Shown here: positions 55,391-64,000 of the stretch, in pieces
Layout: each line of letters opens with the position of its first letter
How positions within the stretch are numbered: the first letter of the stretch is position 1
Assembly (NCBI RefSeq): GCF_023022965.1
Contig: NZ_CP095462.1
Coordinates: 3,204,001-3,268,000 of the forward strand
DNA length: 64,000 nt
Source: Ectobacillus sp. JY-23
GTDB taxonomy: Bacteria > Bacillota > Bacilli > Bacillales > Bacillaceae_G
Direction: 5' to 3'
Made by a program: the position numbers and the translations under genes
Notes under the pieces: generated by a model
What the model saw: only the letters and a program-made list of their open reading frames with translations
Told to the model about the DNA's origin: nothing
Databases searched by the model: none

Positions 55391-56758
55391 ATGAAGAAAG
55401 AACAAAAAATGGCACAGGATATTGCGGCGCAGCTTGGTGGAATAAGCAATATTCGTAGTGTAGCCCATTGTATGACACGATTGCGCATGACACTTAAAGA
55501 TGATGTGAAAGCAGATCTTGTTGCGTTAAAAAAAGTCGACGGTGTTATGGGGGTCATTGAAGATGATACACTTCAAGTCGTTGTAGGTCCGGGAACTGTC
55601 AACAAGGTTGCAGCAGAGCTATCGCAAATGACAGGTCTTGGAATTGGAGAAGTAGCACAAGACACTTCAACTGAAGACGCTGTTGCAGATAAGAAAGCAG
55701 AGCTGAAGAAAAAAAATAATACACCATTTAAAAATTTACTGCGAAAACTCGGTAATATCTTTATCCCGCTAATTCCAGGTCTTGTAGCATCCGGTATTAT
55801 TAATGGTATCGCAAACTTCGCCAAAAACGCTGGTGCAGATCCGAATGCAACTTGGCTACAAATTCTTCTTTTAATTGGTGGAGGGATCTTTGCATACCTA
55901 GGAATTTTGGTTGGTATTAATACTGCAAAAGAGTTTGGTGGTACACAGGTGCTAGGTGCTGTTGCGGGTATTCTTGTTATTAACCCTGCCCTTGCGACAG
56001 TAACTCTTTTTGGTGAGCCACTCGTACCAGGGAGGGGCGGATTATTTGCAGTCATTTTCGCTGCTTGGTTAATGACAGTCATTGAGAAACAAGTTCGTAA
56101 AGTGATACCAAGTGCTGTTGATATTATCTTTACATCATTAATTACAGTTCTAATTGTAGGCTTGCTGACAATTTTAGCAATTCAACCTGCAGCTGGTATT
56201 TTGTCTGATGGAATCACAGAAGGTATCAAAGTAGTTCTTGATATTGGAGGCGCATTTGCTGGTGCTGTTCTGGCTGGTACATTCTTGCCGCTTGTTATGG
56301 TCGGTTTACATCATGGTTTAACACCGATTCATATGGAGTTTATCAATAAAATTCAAGTAACGCCAATTCTGCCAATTCTTGCGATGGCAGGTGCGGGGCA
56401 AGTTGGTGCAGCCATTGCCATTTTCGCAAAAACAAAGAACAAAAAGCTGCGCAATATCATTAAAGGTGCACTACCAGTTGGATTTTTAGGGATTGGTGAA
56501 CCTTTGTTGTACGGGGTAACACTTCCTCTTGGAAGACCATTCATTACAGCTTGTCTGGGTGCTGCTTGTGGCGGTGCGTTTCAAGCAGTTATGAAAACAG
56601 CATCTTTAGGAATCGGTGTATCTGGGCTATCGTTAGTGCCACTAATCGCGGATAATAAATATGTATTTTATATCATTGGTATTGTAATTGCTTATACGTT
56701 CGGTTTTATCTTTACGTATTTGTTTGGATTCAAGGACGAAATGGCGGACAATCTTTAA
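55391..56758 (+). CDS. murP: PTS MurNAc-specific EIIBC MurP
   Basis: A 455-residue PTS transporter that imports and phosphorylates N-acetylmuramic acid (or the disaccharide MurNAc-GlcNAc). The EIIB domain has the phosphorylated Cys in AHCMTRLRMTL (about residue 28), then a linker, then the EIIC membrane domain with about ten helices and GEPLLYGVTLPLGRPF. It has no EIIA domain and needs an external EIIA. RBS AGAGGGAG precedes ATG 55391, 19 bases after murQ. Confidence 0.9.
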   Translation: MKKEQKMAQDIAAQLGGISNIRSVAHCMTRLRMTLKDDVKADLVALKKVDGVMGVIEDDTLQVVVGPGTVNKVAAELSQMTGLGIGEVAQDTSTEDAVADKKAELKKKNNTPFKNLLRKLGNIFIPLIPGLVASGIINGIANFAKNAGADPNATWLQILLLIGGGIFAYLGILVGINTAKEFGGTQVLGAVAGILVINPALATVTLFGEPLVPGRGGLFAVIFAAWLMTVIEKQVRKVIPSAVDIIFTSLITVLIVGLLTILAIQPAAGILSDGITEGIKVVLDIGGAFAGAVLAGTFLPLVMVGLHHGLTPIHMEFINKIQVTPILPILAMAGAGQVGAAIAIFAKTKNKKLRNIIKGALPVGFLGIGEPLLYGVTLPLGRPFITACLGAACGGAFQAVMKTASLGIGVSGLSLVPLIADNKYVFYIIGIVIAYTFGFIFTYLFGFKDEMADNL

Positions 56759-56761
56759 TAT

Positions 56762-56793
56762 AAAAGGAGAGAGGGCGTCCCTTTCTCCTTTTC
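56762..56793 (+). terminator. Terminator after murP
   Basis: AAAAGGAGAGAGGG and CCCTTTCTCCTTTT form a stem, so mupG may have partly independent expression. Confidence 0.7.
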
Positions 56794-56928
56794 TTATAGG
56801 TTTTATATAGGGGGCTCGGTATTCACTTTCCCTGACTGTTCAGGAAAAGTGAACATTCATAATAGAAAGAAACAACGAACTTTAACAGAGCCTTTGTTTT
56901 ATACATTGGTAAGGAAGGTGCGTATACG

Positions 56929-57999
56929 ATGCTTGGAATTTCAGTTTATCTATCAAATGAAAATAAAGAGAAAAACGAACAGTGGATTGCAAAAGCAAAG
57001 TCATATGGATTTCAGCATATCTTTACATCGCTTCATATCCCGGAAGACGACCCTAGTACGTACAAGGAACTACTAATGCATCTCGGTAAGCAAGCATTAC
57101 AGCATGATATGGAATTAATGGCAGATGTTTCGCCAAAATCTCTTTCTTACTTGGGGTTGGATTATCAAACTGTTACAGAGCTAAAGAATTGGGGCGTAGC
57201 AGGTTTGCGTGTTGATTACGGGCTAGAGGCGAAGGAAGTTGCACAGCTTTCACACAGTATGAAAATCGCGCTTAATGCCAGTACTGTGACAGAAGGTTTT
57301 TTACAGGAATTGCTTCACTTTGATTTGCATGTAGCGAATGTAGAAGCATGGCATAATTTTTATCCAAGACCGGAGACCGGCTTAGATAAACGTTACGTTG
57401 AAGAAAAAAATCGCTGGTTTCACTCGTTTGGCATTACTACGATGGCTTTTATCCCAGGAGAAGAACCACGCGGTCCCATTTTTCAAGGATTGCCAACGGT
57501 AGAAGAACATCGTTATATGCGTACACTAGAAGCATATTTATCCTTGAAGCGGTATGGAACAGATAAAGTGTTGATTGGGGATATTTGTGCAAGTGATACT
57601 AGTATGGGGGAATTGGCTCAAGCTGAGTATGGTGTGATTCCGCTAAGATGTGAATCAATTCATGGAACAGCAGAAGATTTAAAACGAGTAGAAGGGATTC
57701 ATACCAACCGGTTAGATCCAGCTCGTGATGTTATTCGTTCTGTTGAATCACGTTCTTATGCTATGCAAGGGGTAAGTGTTATGCCGCAGCAAACGATTGA
57801 ACGCTCTATCGGCAGCATCACTATAGATAACGAGCGGTACGGACGATACAGTGGGGAGCTGCAAATTACAATAACTGATTTATGTGCGGATGAAAAAGTA
57901 AATGTTATTGGACGCATTTGTCGAGAAGATATTCCTCTTTTATCATATATTGGAGCCGGTCAGCGCTTTTTGTTACAAGTTAAAACAGAATTAAAATAA
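56929..57999 (+). CDS. mupG: 6-phospho-N-acetylmuramidase MupG (DUF871)
   Basis: A 356-residue cytosolic glycosidase of the DUF871/MupG type that hydrolyses MurNAc 6-phosphate-GlcNAc, the disaccharide taken in by MurP. It has an N-terminal TIM-barrel (LGISVYLSNEN, FQHIFTSLHIPEDD, LMADVSPKSL, GLRVDYGL, WHNFYPRPETGLD, FIPGEEPRGPIFQGLPTVEEHR) and a C-terminal small beta domain (ITITDLCADEKVNVIGRI). All are typical. The start is ATG 56929 with AAGGAAGGT before it. It completes the cell-wall recycling set. Confidence 0.93.
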   Translation: MLGISVYLSNENKEKNEQWIAKAKSYGFQHIFTSLHIPEDDPSTYKELLMHLGKQALQHDMELMADVSPKSLSYLGLDYQTVTELKNWGVAGLRVDYGLEAKEVAQLSHSMKIALNASTVTEGFLQELLHFDLHVANVEAWHNFYPRPETGLDKRYVEEKNRWFHSFGITTMAFIPGEEPRGPIFQGLPTVEEHRYMRTLEAYLSLKRYGTDKVLIGDICASDTSMGELAQAEYGVIPLRCESIHGTAEDLKRVEGIHTNRLDPARDVIRSVESRSYAMQGVSVMPQQTIERSIGSITIDNERYGRYSGELQITITDLCADEKVNVIGRICREDIPLLSYIGAGQRFLLQVKTELK

Positions 58000-58032
58000 G
58001 AAAAAACGCCTAAAGCAGGCGTTTTTTCTTAT
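58000..58032 (+). terminator. Terminator of mupG
   Basis: AAGAAAAAACGCCT and AGGCGTTTTTTCTT form a perfect stem with a T run. Confidence 0.88.
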
Positions 58033-58256
58033 TGGTTGTGTTAAAGCCTACTGTTGCGAATTAGCTAAAACTCCTGTGTGAAAATCAATAATGAAATTGA
58101 ACAGAGCCTTCATATAAAAGTTCTCCTAACTTTGCTTAACAAGACTTTGTTATCATAATAGAATTACGCTTTTCTAAAAAGTAATTCTCATACTATATAC
58201 TTTGTAGTAACATATACATAGATATTAGAACCTGGTTTTAATAGGAGGGTTTATAA

Positions 58257-59108
58257 ATGGGTAAAATTGCATGGGTTACAGACAGCACAACATATATGAC
58301 ACAAGTCTTAAAAGAGCATCCGGATGTTTATGTTGTACCCCTTAGTGTTATTTTTGGAGAAGAAATATATGAGGATGGTATTACCATCACACAAGAAGAG
58401 ATTTATGAACAAATGCGAAGCGGCAAAACGGCGACAACGTCACAGCCTCCTGTTGGTGTTTTTGCAGCATTATTTGAAGATTTGAAGACGCGATATGAAG
58501 AAGTAATTTTACTGCATGTGTCAGATAAATTAAGTGGCACTTTATCATCAAGCGTGCAGGCCGCGGATATGACGGGCATTACTTACCATGTAATTGACAG
58601 TAAAGTATTAACAATGGGTATTACATTTTTATTAGAAGAAGGCCTACATTTACAGCAACAAGGAAAAAGCATAGAGGAAATTATTGCAAGGCTACATGCC
58701 ATTATTCCAACACTTGAAAATTATATTTTAATTGGCAACCTACAGCAGCTTCATCGTGGTGGACGGCTTACAAATGCGCAATTTGTACTTGGAACACTTT
58801 TAAACATCAAGCCCATTCTGCAAATTAAAGAGGGACTCATACAAGTATATGAAAAGGTTCGCTCGGAGAAAAAAGCTGTGAAGCTGGTTATGGAGCAATG
58901 TAAAACTGCTATAACAGCGCATGATGTACGTAAAGTGGCAATTATTCATGGTAATCGTCCGGAAGATGCGATTACGTGGAAAGAGGAGTTACTGCGCGTA
59001 AAGCCTGATCTGCATGTAGAAATTGTACCGCTCACATCCGTGTTAAGTGTACATGCGGGAGAAGGAACAATCGCAGCAATGTGGTATAACACAGCATTAG
59101 AAGGATGA
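58257..59108 (+). CDS. DegV family fatty acid-binding protein
   Basis: A 283-residue cytosolic protein of the DegV/FakB family that binds a fatty acid for FakA kinase. VTDSTTYMTQ near the N-terminus, TSQPPVGVF, LHVSDKLSGTLSSSVQAA and the C-terminal HAGEGTIAAMWY match the family. ATG 58257 follows AGGAGGG. Confidence 0.9.
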   Translation: MGKIAWVTDSTTYMTQVLKEHPDVYVVPLSVIFGEEIYEDGITITQEEIYEQMRSGKTATTSQPPVGVFAALFEDLKTRYEEVILLHVSDKLSGTLSSSVQAADMTGITYHVIDSKVLTMGITFLLEEGLHLQQQGKSIEEIIARLHAIIPTLENYILIGNLQQLHRGGRLTNAQFVLGTLLNIKPILQIKEGLIQVYEKVRSEKKAVKLVMEQCKTAITAHDVRKVAIIHGNRPEDAITWKEELLRVKPDLHVEIVPLTSVLSVHAGEGTIAAMWYNTALEG

Positions 59109-59131
59109 TAAGCTAAAAGCGAGGAAAGTAT

Positions 59132-59566
59132 ATGAAGATAGATATAGTACTAGAGGAGCATGAGAAATTTACAACTTTTTTAACCGCTAGAATTAGAGAA
59201 TTTAATAATCAGCATTCTATTTATCATCGTGAAGCACGTAAAGAAGGTGCCAAACAACCAATTCATATTATTATTTCCAATGAGAATGAAGAATGGGTTG
59301 GTGGAATTACTGGAGAGGTCTACTGGAATTGGGCTGAAATTAATAAGTTTTGGTTTACAGAAGAATACCGTGGTCAGGGGTTGGGGACTGCTTTACTTGC
59401 TCAGTTTGAAAAGATTTCCGCTGAAAAAGGGGCTGAAAAAATATTACTGACCACGTTCGAGTTTCAAGCCCGTTCTTTCTACGAATCAAAAGGTTTCAAA
59501 GTAGTAGGAGAAATCAAAGATTATCCGCCAGGCAGTAGCTATTATACAATGGTAAAAGATTTATGA
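59132..59566 (+). CDS. GNAT family N-acetyltransferase
   Basis: A 144-residue acetyl-CoA-dependent transferase. The motif A region WFTEEYRGQGLGTALLAQFE carries the RGQGLG pyrophosphate-binding loop. GAEKILLTTFEFQARSFYESKGF provides motif B. Substrate unknown. It is 23 bases after the degV gene and may be co-transcribed. Confidence 0.88.
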   Translation: MKIDIVLEEHEKFTTFLTARIREFNNQHSIYHREARKEGAKQPIHIIISNENEEWVGGITGEVYWNWAEINKFWFTEEYRGQGLGTALLAQFEKISAEKGAEKILLTTFEFQARSFYESKGFKVVGEIKDYPPGSSYYTMVKDL

Positions 59567-59601
59567 AAGATGCCCTCGGTAAATCCGGAGGGCATCTTTC
59601 A
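59567..59601 (+). terminator. Terminator of degV-GNAT
   Basis: AAAGATGCCCTC and GAGGGCATCTTTC form a 12-bp stem followed by ATTTC. Confidence 0.8.
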
Positions 59602-59816
59602 TTTCTCTTATGGGTATATGACTTATTTATACACAAGTAAAACATTAAAAAAGTTTTTTTATAAGTTTATCTTTTTTTAAGAATTTATTTAGAAGGAGTT
59701 TAAACTTACAATTTACTATAAGTTTAGGTTGAGATAACAAGCTTCACATATCAAAGTAGTACAAGCAGTGAGAAGAGGAGTTGAGAGATGAAAAGGAAGG
59801 AGAAGGAAGCACAAAT

Positions 59817-60509
59817 ATGAAAATTTTGGTGTTTTCATTGCTTATATCAGCTGTAGTAATAGGGTGCAATAGGGAAGGTGGGCAAATGAAGTATGAAGCT
59901 AACACGGCAGTAGCTACTGATGAACGCTTGATTGAAGCAGTGAAAGCTGGAGAAAAAAAGGTAGTGAAAGAACTACTTAAAGAAGGTGTCAATATTAATG
60001 CACGGGACTATAAAGGCCAAACTGCTATTATGATTGCCACGTACAACAATGATGTTGCAACTGCAAAGCTTCTAATTGATGCAGGAGCAGACGTCAATAT
60101 ACAGGATGATATGCAAAACAATCCCTTTTTGTATGCAGGAGCAGAAGGATATATTGATATTCTGAAGCTGACAATTATGGCCGGAGCCAACCCACGCATT
60201 ACAAACAGATATGGAGGAACAGCCTTAATTCCGGCTGCAGAGCATGGATACGTAGAGGTAGTTCGGGAGCTATTGACCTACACGGATATAGATGTCAATC
60301 ATATTAATCATCTAGGCTGGACTGCTCTACTAGAGGCAATTATTTTGAATGATGGAGGTACAAATCAGCAACAAACGATACAGTTGCTCATAGAGCACGG
60401 AGCAGATGTAAATATAGCAGATAAACATAATGTCACTCCGTTGCAGCATGCGCGCGGAAAAGGTTTTAAAGAAATTGAACGTATTTTATTGCAAGCAGGA
60501 GCAAGATAA
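59817..60509 (+). CDS. Ankyrin repeat lipoprotein
   Basis: A 230-residue lipoprotein. The signal peptide LLISAVVIGCNRE has a lipobox. Five or six ankyrin repeats follow: DERLIEAVKAGEKKVVKELLKEG, GQTAIMIATYNNDVATAKLLIDAGADVN, NPFLYAGAEGYIDILKLTI and so on to a C-terminal ADKHNVTPLQHARGKG. Ankyrin proteins bind partners, and none is known here. ATG 59817 follows AAGGAGAAGGAAG. The adjacent DUF4822 gene is 24 bases away and probably the same transcript. Confidence 0.88.
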   Translation: MKILVFSLLISAVVIGCNREGGQMKYEANTAVATDERLIEAVKAGEKKVVKELLKEGVNINARDYKGQTAIMIATYNNDVATAKLLIDAGADVNIQDDMQNNPFLYAGAEGYIDILKLTIMAGANPRITNRYGGTALIPAAEHGYVEVVRELLTYTDIDVNHINHLGWTALLEAIILNDGGTNQQQTIQLLIEHGADVNIADKHNVTPLQHARGKGFKEIERILLQAGAR

Positions 60510-60533
60510 AATAACCAAGAGGAGATTATACAG

Positions 60534-61496
60534 ATGAAAAAACAAGCAAAGAAATTGTCGGCATTATTACTGGGCTTTACATTAGTGGCAACAGGCTGCA
60601 GTGCGAATGTGCAAGCCAATAAAAGTGAAAAGAAACAGGAGCAAGCTGTAGGACAAGAGAAAAAGCAACAAAAGTTAAGCAAGGGACAAGAAATGGCCAA
60701 AATTCTTGGCAGCACAAACTGGCAAGGTACAAAGGTTTACGATAAAAACAAAAACGATTTAACAAAAGAAAATGCAAATTTCATTGGTTTGGCAAAATAT
60801 GAGGAAGAAACAGGCAGATATGAATTTTTTGATAAAGAAACAAAACAAAGCCGTGGTGATAAAGGAACTTTCTTTATCAGTAACGATGGGAAGGTCAGAG
60901 TATTAATTTCAGAATCAATGAAGTATCAAGCGGTTGTGGAACTAACGGAATTAAATAAAGACCTCTTTACGTATAAACGCATGGGTAAAGACGCTAAGGG
61001 CAATGATGTTGAAGTGTTTGTTGAGCATGTTCCGTATAAAGAAACAGAGCTTGCCTTTACCGACGCAGATAAAACTTTGAACACTTCTACAGGGGATATT
61101 GTGACAGACATGGACGGAGATGAAATCTTATCCAACACGCTTTGGAAAGGTACTGTAGCATTAGACGAAAATGGAAATGATGTATCTAGCTACAATACCA
61201 ATTATCTAGGACTTGCAAAATACGATTATAAAACAAATAAATACGAATTCTTTGATGCTAAAACAGGTGAAAGCCGCGGTGATTACGGTTACTACGATGT
61301 GTTGCACGGCAATAAAATCAGAGCCCATGTTTCACAAGGTACTAATAAATATGGCGCGGTGCTTGAGCTTACTGAGTTGAATGAAAACCAATTCACATAT
61401 AAAAGAAATGGTAAAGATAAAGATGGTAAGGATATCATCATTACGGTTGAACATGTGCCTTATAATGGTGAGTTTAAACTAAGATTTACACAATAA
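60534..61496 (+). CDS. DUF4822 lipoprotein with two internal repeats
   Basis: A 320-residue secreted lipoprotein (lipobox LVATGCSAN). After a Lys/Gln-rich linker, two copies of about 130 residues follow: the first ILGSTNWQGTKVYDKNKN, LAKYEEETGRYEFFDKETKQ, FTYKRMGKDAKGNDVEV, and the second ILSNTLWKGTVALDENGN, LAKYDYKTNKYEFFDAKTGE, FTYKRNGKDKDGKDIII. The repeat unit is DUF4822. Function unknown. RBS AGAGGAG precedes ATG 60534. It follows the ankyrin lipoprotein. Confidence 0.82.
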   Translation: MKKQAKKLSALLLGFTLVATGCSANVQANKSEKKQEQAVGQEKKQQKLSKGQEMAKILGSTNWQGTKVYDKNKNDLTKENANFIGLAKYEEETGRYEFFDKETKQSRGDKGTFFISNDGKVRVLISESMKYQAVVELTELNKDLFTYKRMGKDAKGNDVEVFVEHVPYKETELAFTDADKTLNTSTGDIVTDMDGDEILSNTLWKGTVALDENGNDVSSYNTNYLGLAKYDYKTNKYEFFDAKTGESRGDYGYYDVLHGNKIRAHVSQGTNKYGAVLELTELNENQFTYKRNGKDKDGKDIIITVEHVPYNGEFKLRFTQ

Positions 61497-61515
61497 GTAA
61501 GCAGGACTTTATGTA

Positions 61516-61560
61516 AAGCAGAAGGGTTGTCCGTCACTCTGGAACAACCCCTCTGCTTTT
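61516..61560. terminator. Terminator between convergent genes
   Basis: AAAGCAGAAGGGTTGT and ACAACCCCTCTGCTTTT form a stem usable in both directions between the DUF4822 and ArsB-like genes. Confidence 0.8.
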
Positions 61561-61577
61561 GTCAGTAAAGAAGCAAA

Positions 61578-62858
61578 TTAGATTAGGAGCCTTACATATA
61601 GACCAATCAATGTCACAAATAAAACTGGTACCGTTAGAGCAAAACCAACTTTAAAATAGTAGCCCCATGTGATACGAATATCTTTTTGTGCTAGAACATG
61701 TAACCACAGCAAGGTGGCTAGAGAGCCGATTGGTGTGATTTTTGGTCCAAGGTCCGAACCGATGACATTTGCGTAAATTAATCCTTCTCGTATGGTTTCT
61801 GTTGTGTTTACATCAGCAATCGCCAAAGCATTAATCATAACAGTCGGCAAATTATTCATTACGGAGGAAAGTATAGCAGCTAAAAATCCCATAGATGTGA
61901 TGGATACAAGCAAACCGTACTGCGTTGCATGTCCAATCATATCTGCGAGCAGACCAGTAAGACCTACATTGCGCAGTCCGTAAACAACTACATACATGCC
62001 GATAGAGAAAAAGACAATGGTCCATGGGGCATTCCACATAATTTGTCCTGTATTCAAGCGTTTACGAGATAACAGTAAGAAACAAATAGCCACAATACCG
62101 GCAATCAAGGATACAGGCATGTGAAGGAGCTCACTGATGACATAACCTGTTAATAAGACAATCAGTATGATCCAGGACCATCGAAACAACCAGCGGTCTT
62201 TAATAGCATCTGCCGGCTTTTTGACAATCAAGGCATTATACGCTTTGGGGATGTCTTTGCGATAAAACAAATACAATACCAGCAAGCTCCCTGCTAAAGC
62301 AAATAGGTTTGGCAGAAGCATGACAGAGGTGTATGCTGTAAAGGGGATGCCAAAATAATCAGCAGAAACAATGTTCACCAGATTGCTGATAATAAAAGGT
62401 AAAGACGTTGTATCAGCAATAAAGCCGCTTGCCATTACAAAGGGTAAAACCATGCGATAATCCAGCTTGAGTGCACGAACCATCGCTAAAACAATTGGTG
62501 TCAAAATTAGCGCTGCACCGTCATTAGCGAATAGAGCGGAAACGAGTGCGCCAAGAAGTGTAATAAAAATGAACAAGCGTACTCCATGCCCTTTCGCAAG
62601 ATGAGCCATGTGAAGTGCACACCATTCAAAAAAGCCAATTTCGTCAAGAATTAAAGAGATGACAATCAACGCAACAAAGGTCAGTGTAGCATTCCAAACA
62701 ATGCTGGTAACAGCGAATACATCCTGTACGCTTACAATGCCGCAGAGAAGTGCAGCTATTGCACCACCGCAAGCCGGCCAGCCGATAGAAAGTCCACGCG
62801 GCTGCCAAATAACCAGTACAAGTGTAAAAAGAAAAATAAGAACAGCAACAACAGCCAC
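61578..62858 (-). CDS. ArsB/NhaD-type permease
   Basis: A 426-residue polytopic membrane protein of the ArsB-like ion transporter family. The GTG at 62858 follows AAGGAGG seven bases upstream. The frame extends 69 codons farther upstream, but that part overlaps promoter DNA and was rejected. [63 protein letters not shown] and [20 protein letters not shown] are ArsB family blocks. No arsR or arsC is adjacent, so arsenite specificity is not supported beyond homology. Confidence 0.85.
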   Translation of the reverse strand: MAVVAVLIFLFTLVLVIWQPRGLSIGWPACGGAIAALLCGIVSVQDVFAVTSIVWNATLTFVALIVISLILDEIGFFEWCALHMAHLAKGHGVRLFIFITLLGALVSALFANDGAALILTPIVLAMVRALKLDYRMVLPFVMASGFIADTTSLPFIISNLVNIVSADYFGIPFTAYTSVMLLPNLFALAGSLLVLYLFYRKDIPKAYNALIVKKPADAIKDRWLFRWSWIILIVLLTGYVISELLHMPVSLIAGIVAICFLLLSRKRLNTGQIMWNAPWTIVFFSIGMYVVVYGLRNVGLTGLLADMIGHATQYGLLVSITSMGFLAAILSSVMNNLPTVMINALAIADVNTTETIREGLIYANVIGSDLGPKITPIGSLATLLWLHVLAQKDIRITWGYYFKVGFALTVPVLFVTLIGLYVRLLI

Positions 62859-62956
62859 TGTAAGTCCTCCTTGATGTAAAAAGATAATCTTCATAACTGA
62901 AAAATTATACAATGTATATAAAACAACGTAAATATAAAAGAAATGTGAAAAAACAA

Positions 62957-62986
62957 TTGACAGAAAAGTCCGTTTAATAATACAAT
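62957..62986 (+). promoter_or_regulatory. Sigma-A promoter of the bmr-type leader
   Basis: TTGACA (62957-62962) and TACAAT (62981-62986) are 18 bases apart, 38 bases before the first leader start codon. Confidence 0.75.
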
Positions 62987-63024
62987 TAACCATGTGAAAA
63001 AAATGGAAAAGGAGGTTACGTGTT

Positions 63025-63096
63025 ATGATTGCAAAAGTAAGCATGAACAAAAATGGTATGAACAATCATATAGTACACGTAACCGTGAATAGCTAA
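63025..63096 (+). CDS. Leader peptide 1 of the bmr-type operon
   Basis: A 23-residue frame ([23 protein letters not shown]) with a strong AAGGAGG six to eight bases upstream, just 80 bases before a terminator at 63176. The peptide is rich in Asn, Met and Val and has no known domain. In B. subtilis the bmrC-bmrD genes are preceded by the translated leader bmrB, which controls transcription attenuation in response to ribosome-targeting drugs. This frame fits that role. The sequence is not conserved in a way I can verify. Confidence 0.6.
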   Translation: MIAKVSMNKNGMNNHIVHVTVNS

Positions 63097-63175
63097 ATCA
63101 CTTGACTTTTTGTTTTACACTTGTAAGTGATAGCGCGCGTTTCGTGTATCGAATCGAGCGCTTTTATGCTTTTTT

Positions 63176-63218
63176 AGGCATATCGTCAAAGCGACGGTAT
63201 GCCTTTTTTTGTTTTTTT
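63176..63218 (+). terminator. Attenuator terminator in the bmr-type leader
   Basis: AGGCATA-TCGTC and GACGG-TATGCCT pair around AAAGC, followed by TTTTTTT. An upstream hairpin AGCGC/GCGCT (about 63132-63162) lies between it and the leader peptide stop and could help form alternatives. Confidence 0.75.
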
Positions 63219-63341
63219 AATCCAACTTTTAGGTTGAAATGAAGTCCCCCACTCACTGCATCTAAGTGGTTGGCTTCACTTTTCTTAGATTGCAATCGTT
63301 TTTGCGATTTCAATATATAAAAAATGAAAAAGGAGAGATGT

Positions 63342-63398
63342 ATGATGGTTTTACAACAAAAATTAGTATTAAGCGGAGATTCTTTGGATAGCGGCTAG
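63342..63398 (+). CDS. Leader peptide 2 of the bmr-type operon
   Basis: An 18-residue frame (MMVLQQKLVLSGDSLDSG) with AGGAGAG six to seven bases upstream, ending 35 bases before the ABC transporter start. It lies after the terminator, so it could act by translational coupling or by a second control step. A hairpin near 63240-63276 (GAAGT.CCCCCACT and AGTGGTTGGCTTC) separates it from the first terminator. Confidence 0.5.
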   Translation: MMVLQQKLVLSGDSLDSG

Positions 63399-63433
63399 TT
63401 TTATCAACATTGAGATGAAAGGAGAAGATATGT

Positions 63434-64000
63434 ATGTTTTCAGTCTTACAAAAATTAATGTGGTTTTTCAAAGAAAATTGGAGGCGTTATGGTATTGCGA
63501 TTGCTTTGTTGTTCGTGGTGAACATTGTAGAGATGGTGCCTCCAAAGGTGATTGGTATGGTCATTGACCAAATTAAGGTAGGGTCGTTAACGAGCAAGGA
63601 TATTTGGTGGTATGTTGGTATTTTCGGGGGAGTGACTGTGTCATCATATATCATGTCTTACTTTTGGCAGTACAATCTATTCGGCGGCGCATTTTTACTT
63701 GAGAAAATTATGCGCGGCAAATTGATGGGACACCTGTTAAAAATGACCCCTACTTTTTACCAAAAAAATCGTACTGGTGATCTGATGGCGCGAGCCACAA
63801 ATGATTTAAAAGCAATCTCTATGACGGCAGGTTTTGGTATTTTAACATTGGTGGATTCTAGTATGTTCATGTTAACAATCTTATTTATGATGGGCGTGAC
63901 AATTAGCTGGGAGTTGACGCTAGCGGCTATCTTGCCGCTTCCTATCATGGCACTTGCTATGAACGTATATGGCAAGCGACTGCATGAACGTTTCACTGTC
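63434..64000 (+). CDS. bmrC: ABC multidrug exporter subunit, BmrC-like (3' end beyond window)
   Basis: The first 189 residues of a type IV ABC half transporter. The membrane domain has WFFKENWRRYGIAIALLFVVNIVEMVPPKVIG, MRGKLMGHLLKMTPTFYQKNRTGDLMARATNDL and FGILTLVDSSMFMLTILFMM, matching the BmrC/YheI and LmrC type. The nucleotide-binding domain is outside the window. ATG 63434 follows AAAGGAGAAG. A partner half transporter gene (bmrD) is expected just beyond the edge. Confidence 0.85.
   Translation, partial: MFSVLQKLMWFFKENWRRYGIAIALLFVVNIVEMVPPKVIGMVIDQIKVGSLTSKDIWWYVGIFGGVTVSSYIMSYFWQYNLFGGAFLLEKIMRGKLMGHLLKMTPTFYQKNRTGDLMARATNDLKAISMTAGFGILTLVDSSMFMLTILFMMGVTISWELTLAAILPLPIMALAMNVYGKRLHERFTV

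Noticed and set aside
62859-63065. Longer ArsB-like protein starting at 63065
   Set aside because: The extra 69 codons cover the promoter of the opposite leader, and GTG 62858 has AAGGAGG at the right spacing.

Overview
The window comes from a low-GC Gram-positive endospore former of the Bacillaceae, close to the Bacillus cereus/B. subtilis lineage. The support is AGGAGG-type ribosome binding sites, frequent GTG and TTG starts, sigma-A promoters, U-tract terminators, and spore or Bacillus genes such as spoVR, yhdB, ydbS/ydbT, fbpA, DUF2325 and a bmrC-type leader. No rRNA, tRNA or CRISPR was seen. The left edge cuts tenI and the right edge cuts a bmrC-like ABC transporter gene.

Layout. Positions 1-3618: tenI-thiO-thiS-thiG-thiF, an overlapping operon for the thiazole half of thiamine. 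3743-4594: patatin-like lipase. 4756-8534 (minus): a ribose-type ABC importer behind a complete SAM-I riboswitch, terminator and promoter. 8648-18090: housekeeping genes (purine permease, SDR, L,D-transpeptidase, BdbC plus thioredoxin pair, phosphoglucomutase, LCP lipoprotein, yhdB, ydbS/ydbT). 18260-21999: spoVR, then a broken WXG100-toxin gene with an intact candidate immunity gene, then a decayed second spoVR 3' end. 22191-27577 (minus): an exported protein and a 1416-residue subtilase with a dockerin. 27578-29650: gene-poor, with a 53-bp tandem repeat array and IS3 debris. 29715-30909 (minus): YezD-like and FbpA-like small proteins and an esterase.

31136-35211 is an alkanesulfonate operon (ssuB-ssuA-ssuC-ssuD). 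Its leader holds two consecutive copies of one small hairpin architecture, each overlapping its own terminator. This is the best candidate here for an undescribed regulatory element. DUF2325 and nitroreductase genes follow. 36493-38600 holds wreckage: an ECF sigma fragment joined to an FtsW-type fragment, a second dockerin fragment, and other coding debris around yfhP.

38808-51159 is rich in secreted and surface proteins: an M60 peptidase with chitin-binding modules, a class A PBP, an exosporium-like protein, an esterase, and two GH26 beta-mannanases with a cre-like site. 51221-53144 is a manganese (yybP-ykoY) riboswitch operon with DUF1232, DedA and TerC genes. 53482-57999 is the N-acetylmuramic acid recycling cluster murR, murQ, murP, mupG. 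58257-62858 carries DegV, GNAT, an ankyrin lipoprotein, a DUF4822 lipoprotein and an ArsB-like permease. 63025-64000 is a bmrC-type multidrug ABC gene behind a translated attenuator leader.

Together the window shows nutrient scavenging (mannan, peptidoglycan sugars, sulfonates, chitin- or mucin-associated protein) controlled largely by RNA attenuators. At least four leaders use a terminator as the switch: SAM-I, ssu, Mn and bmr.
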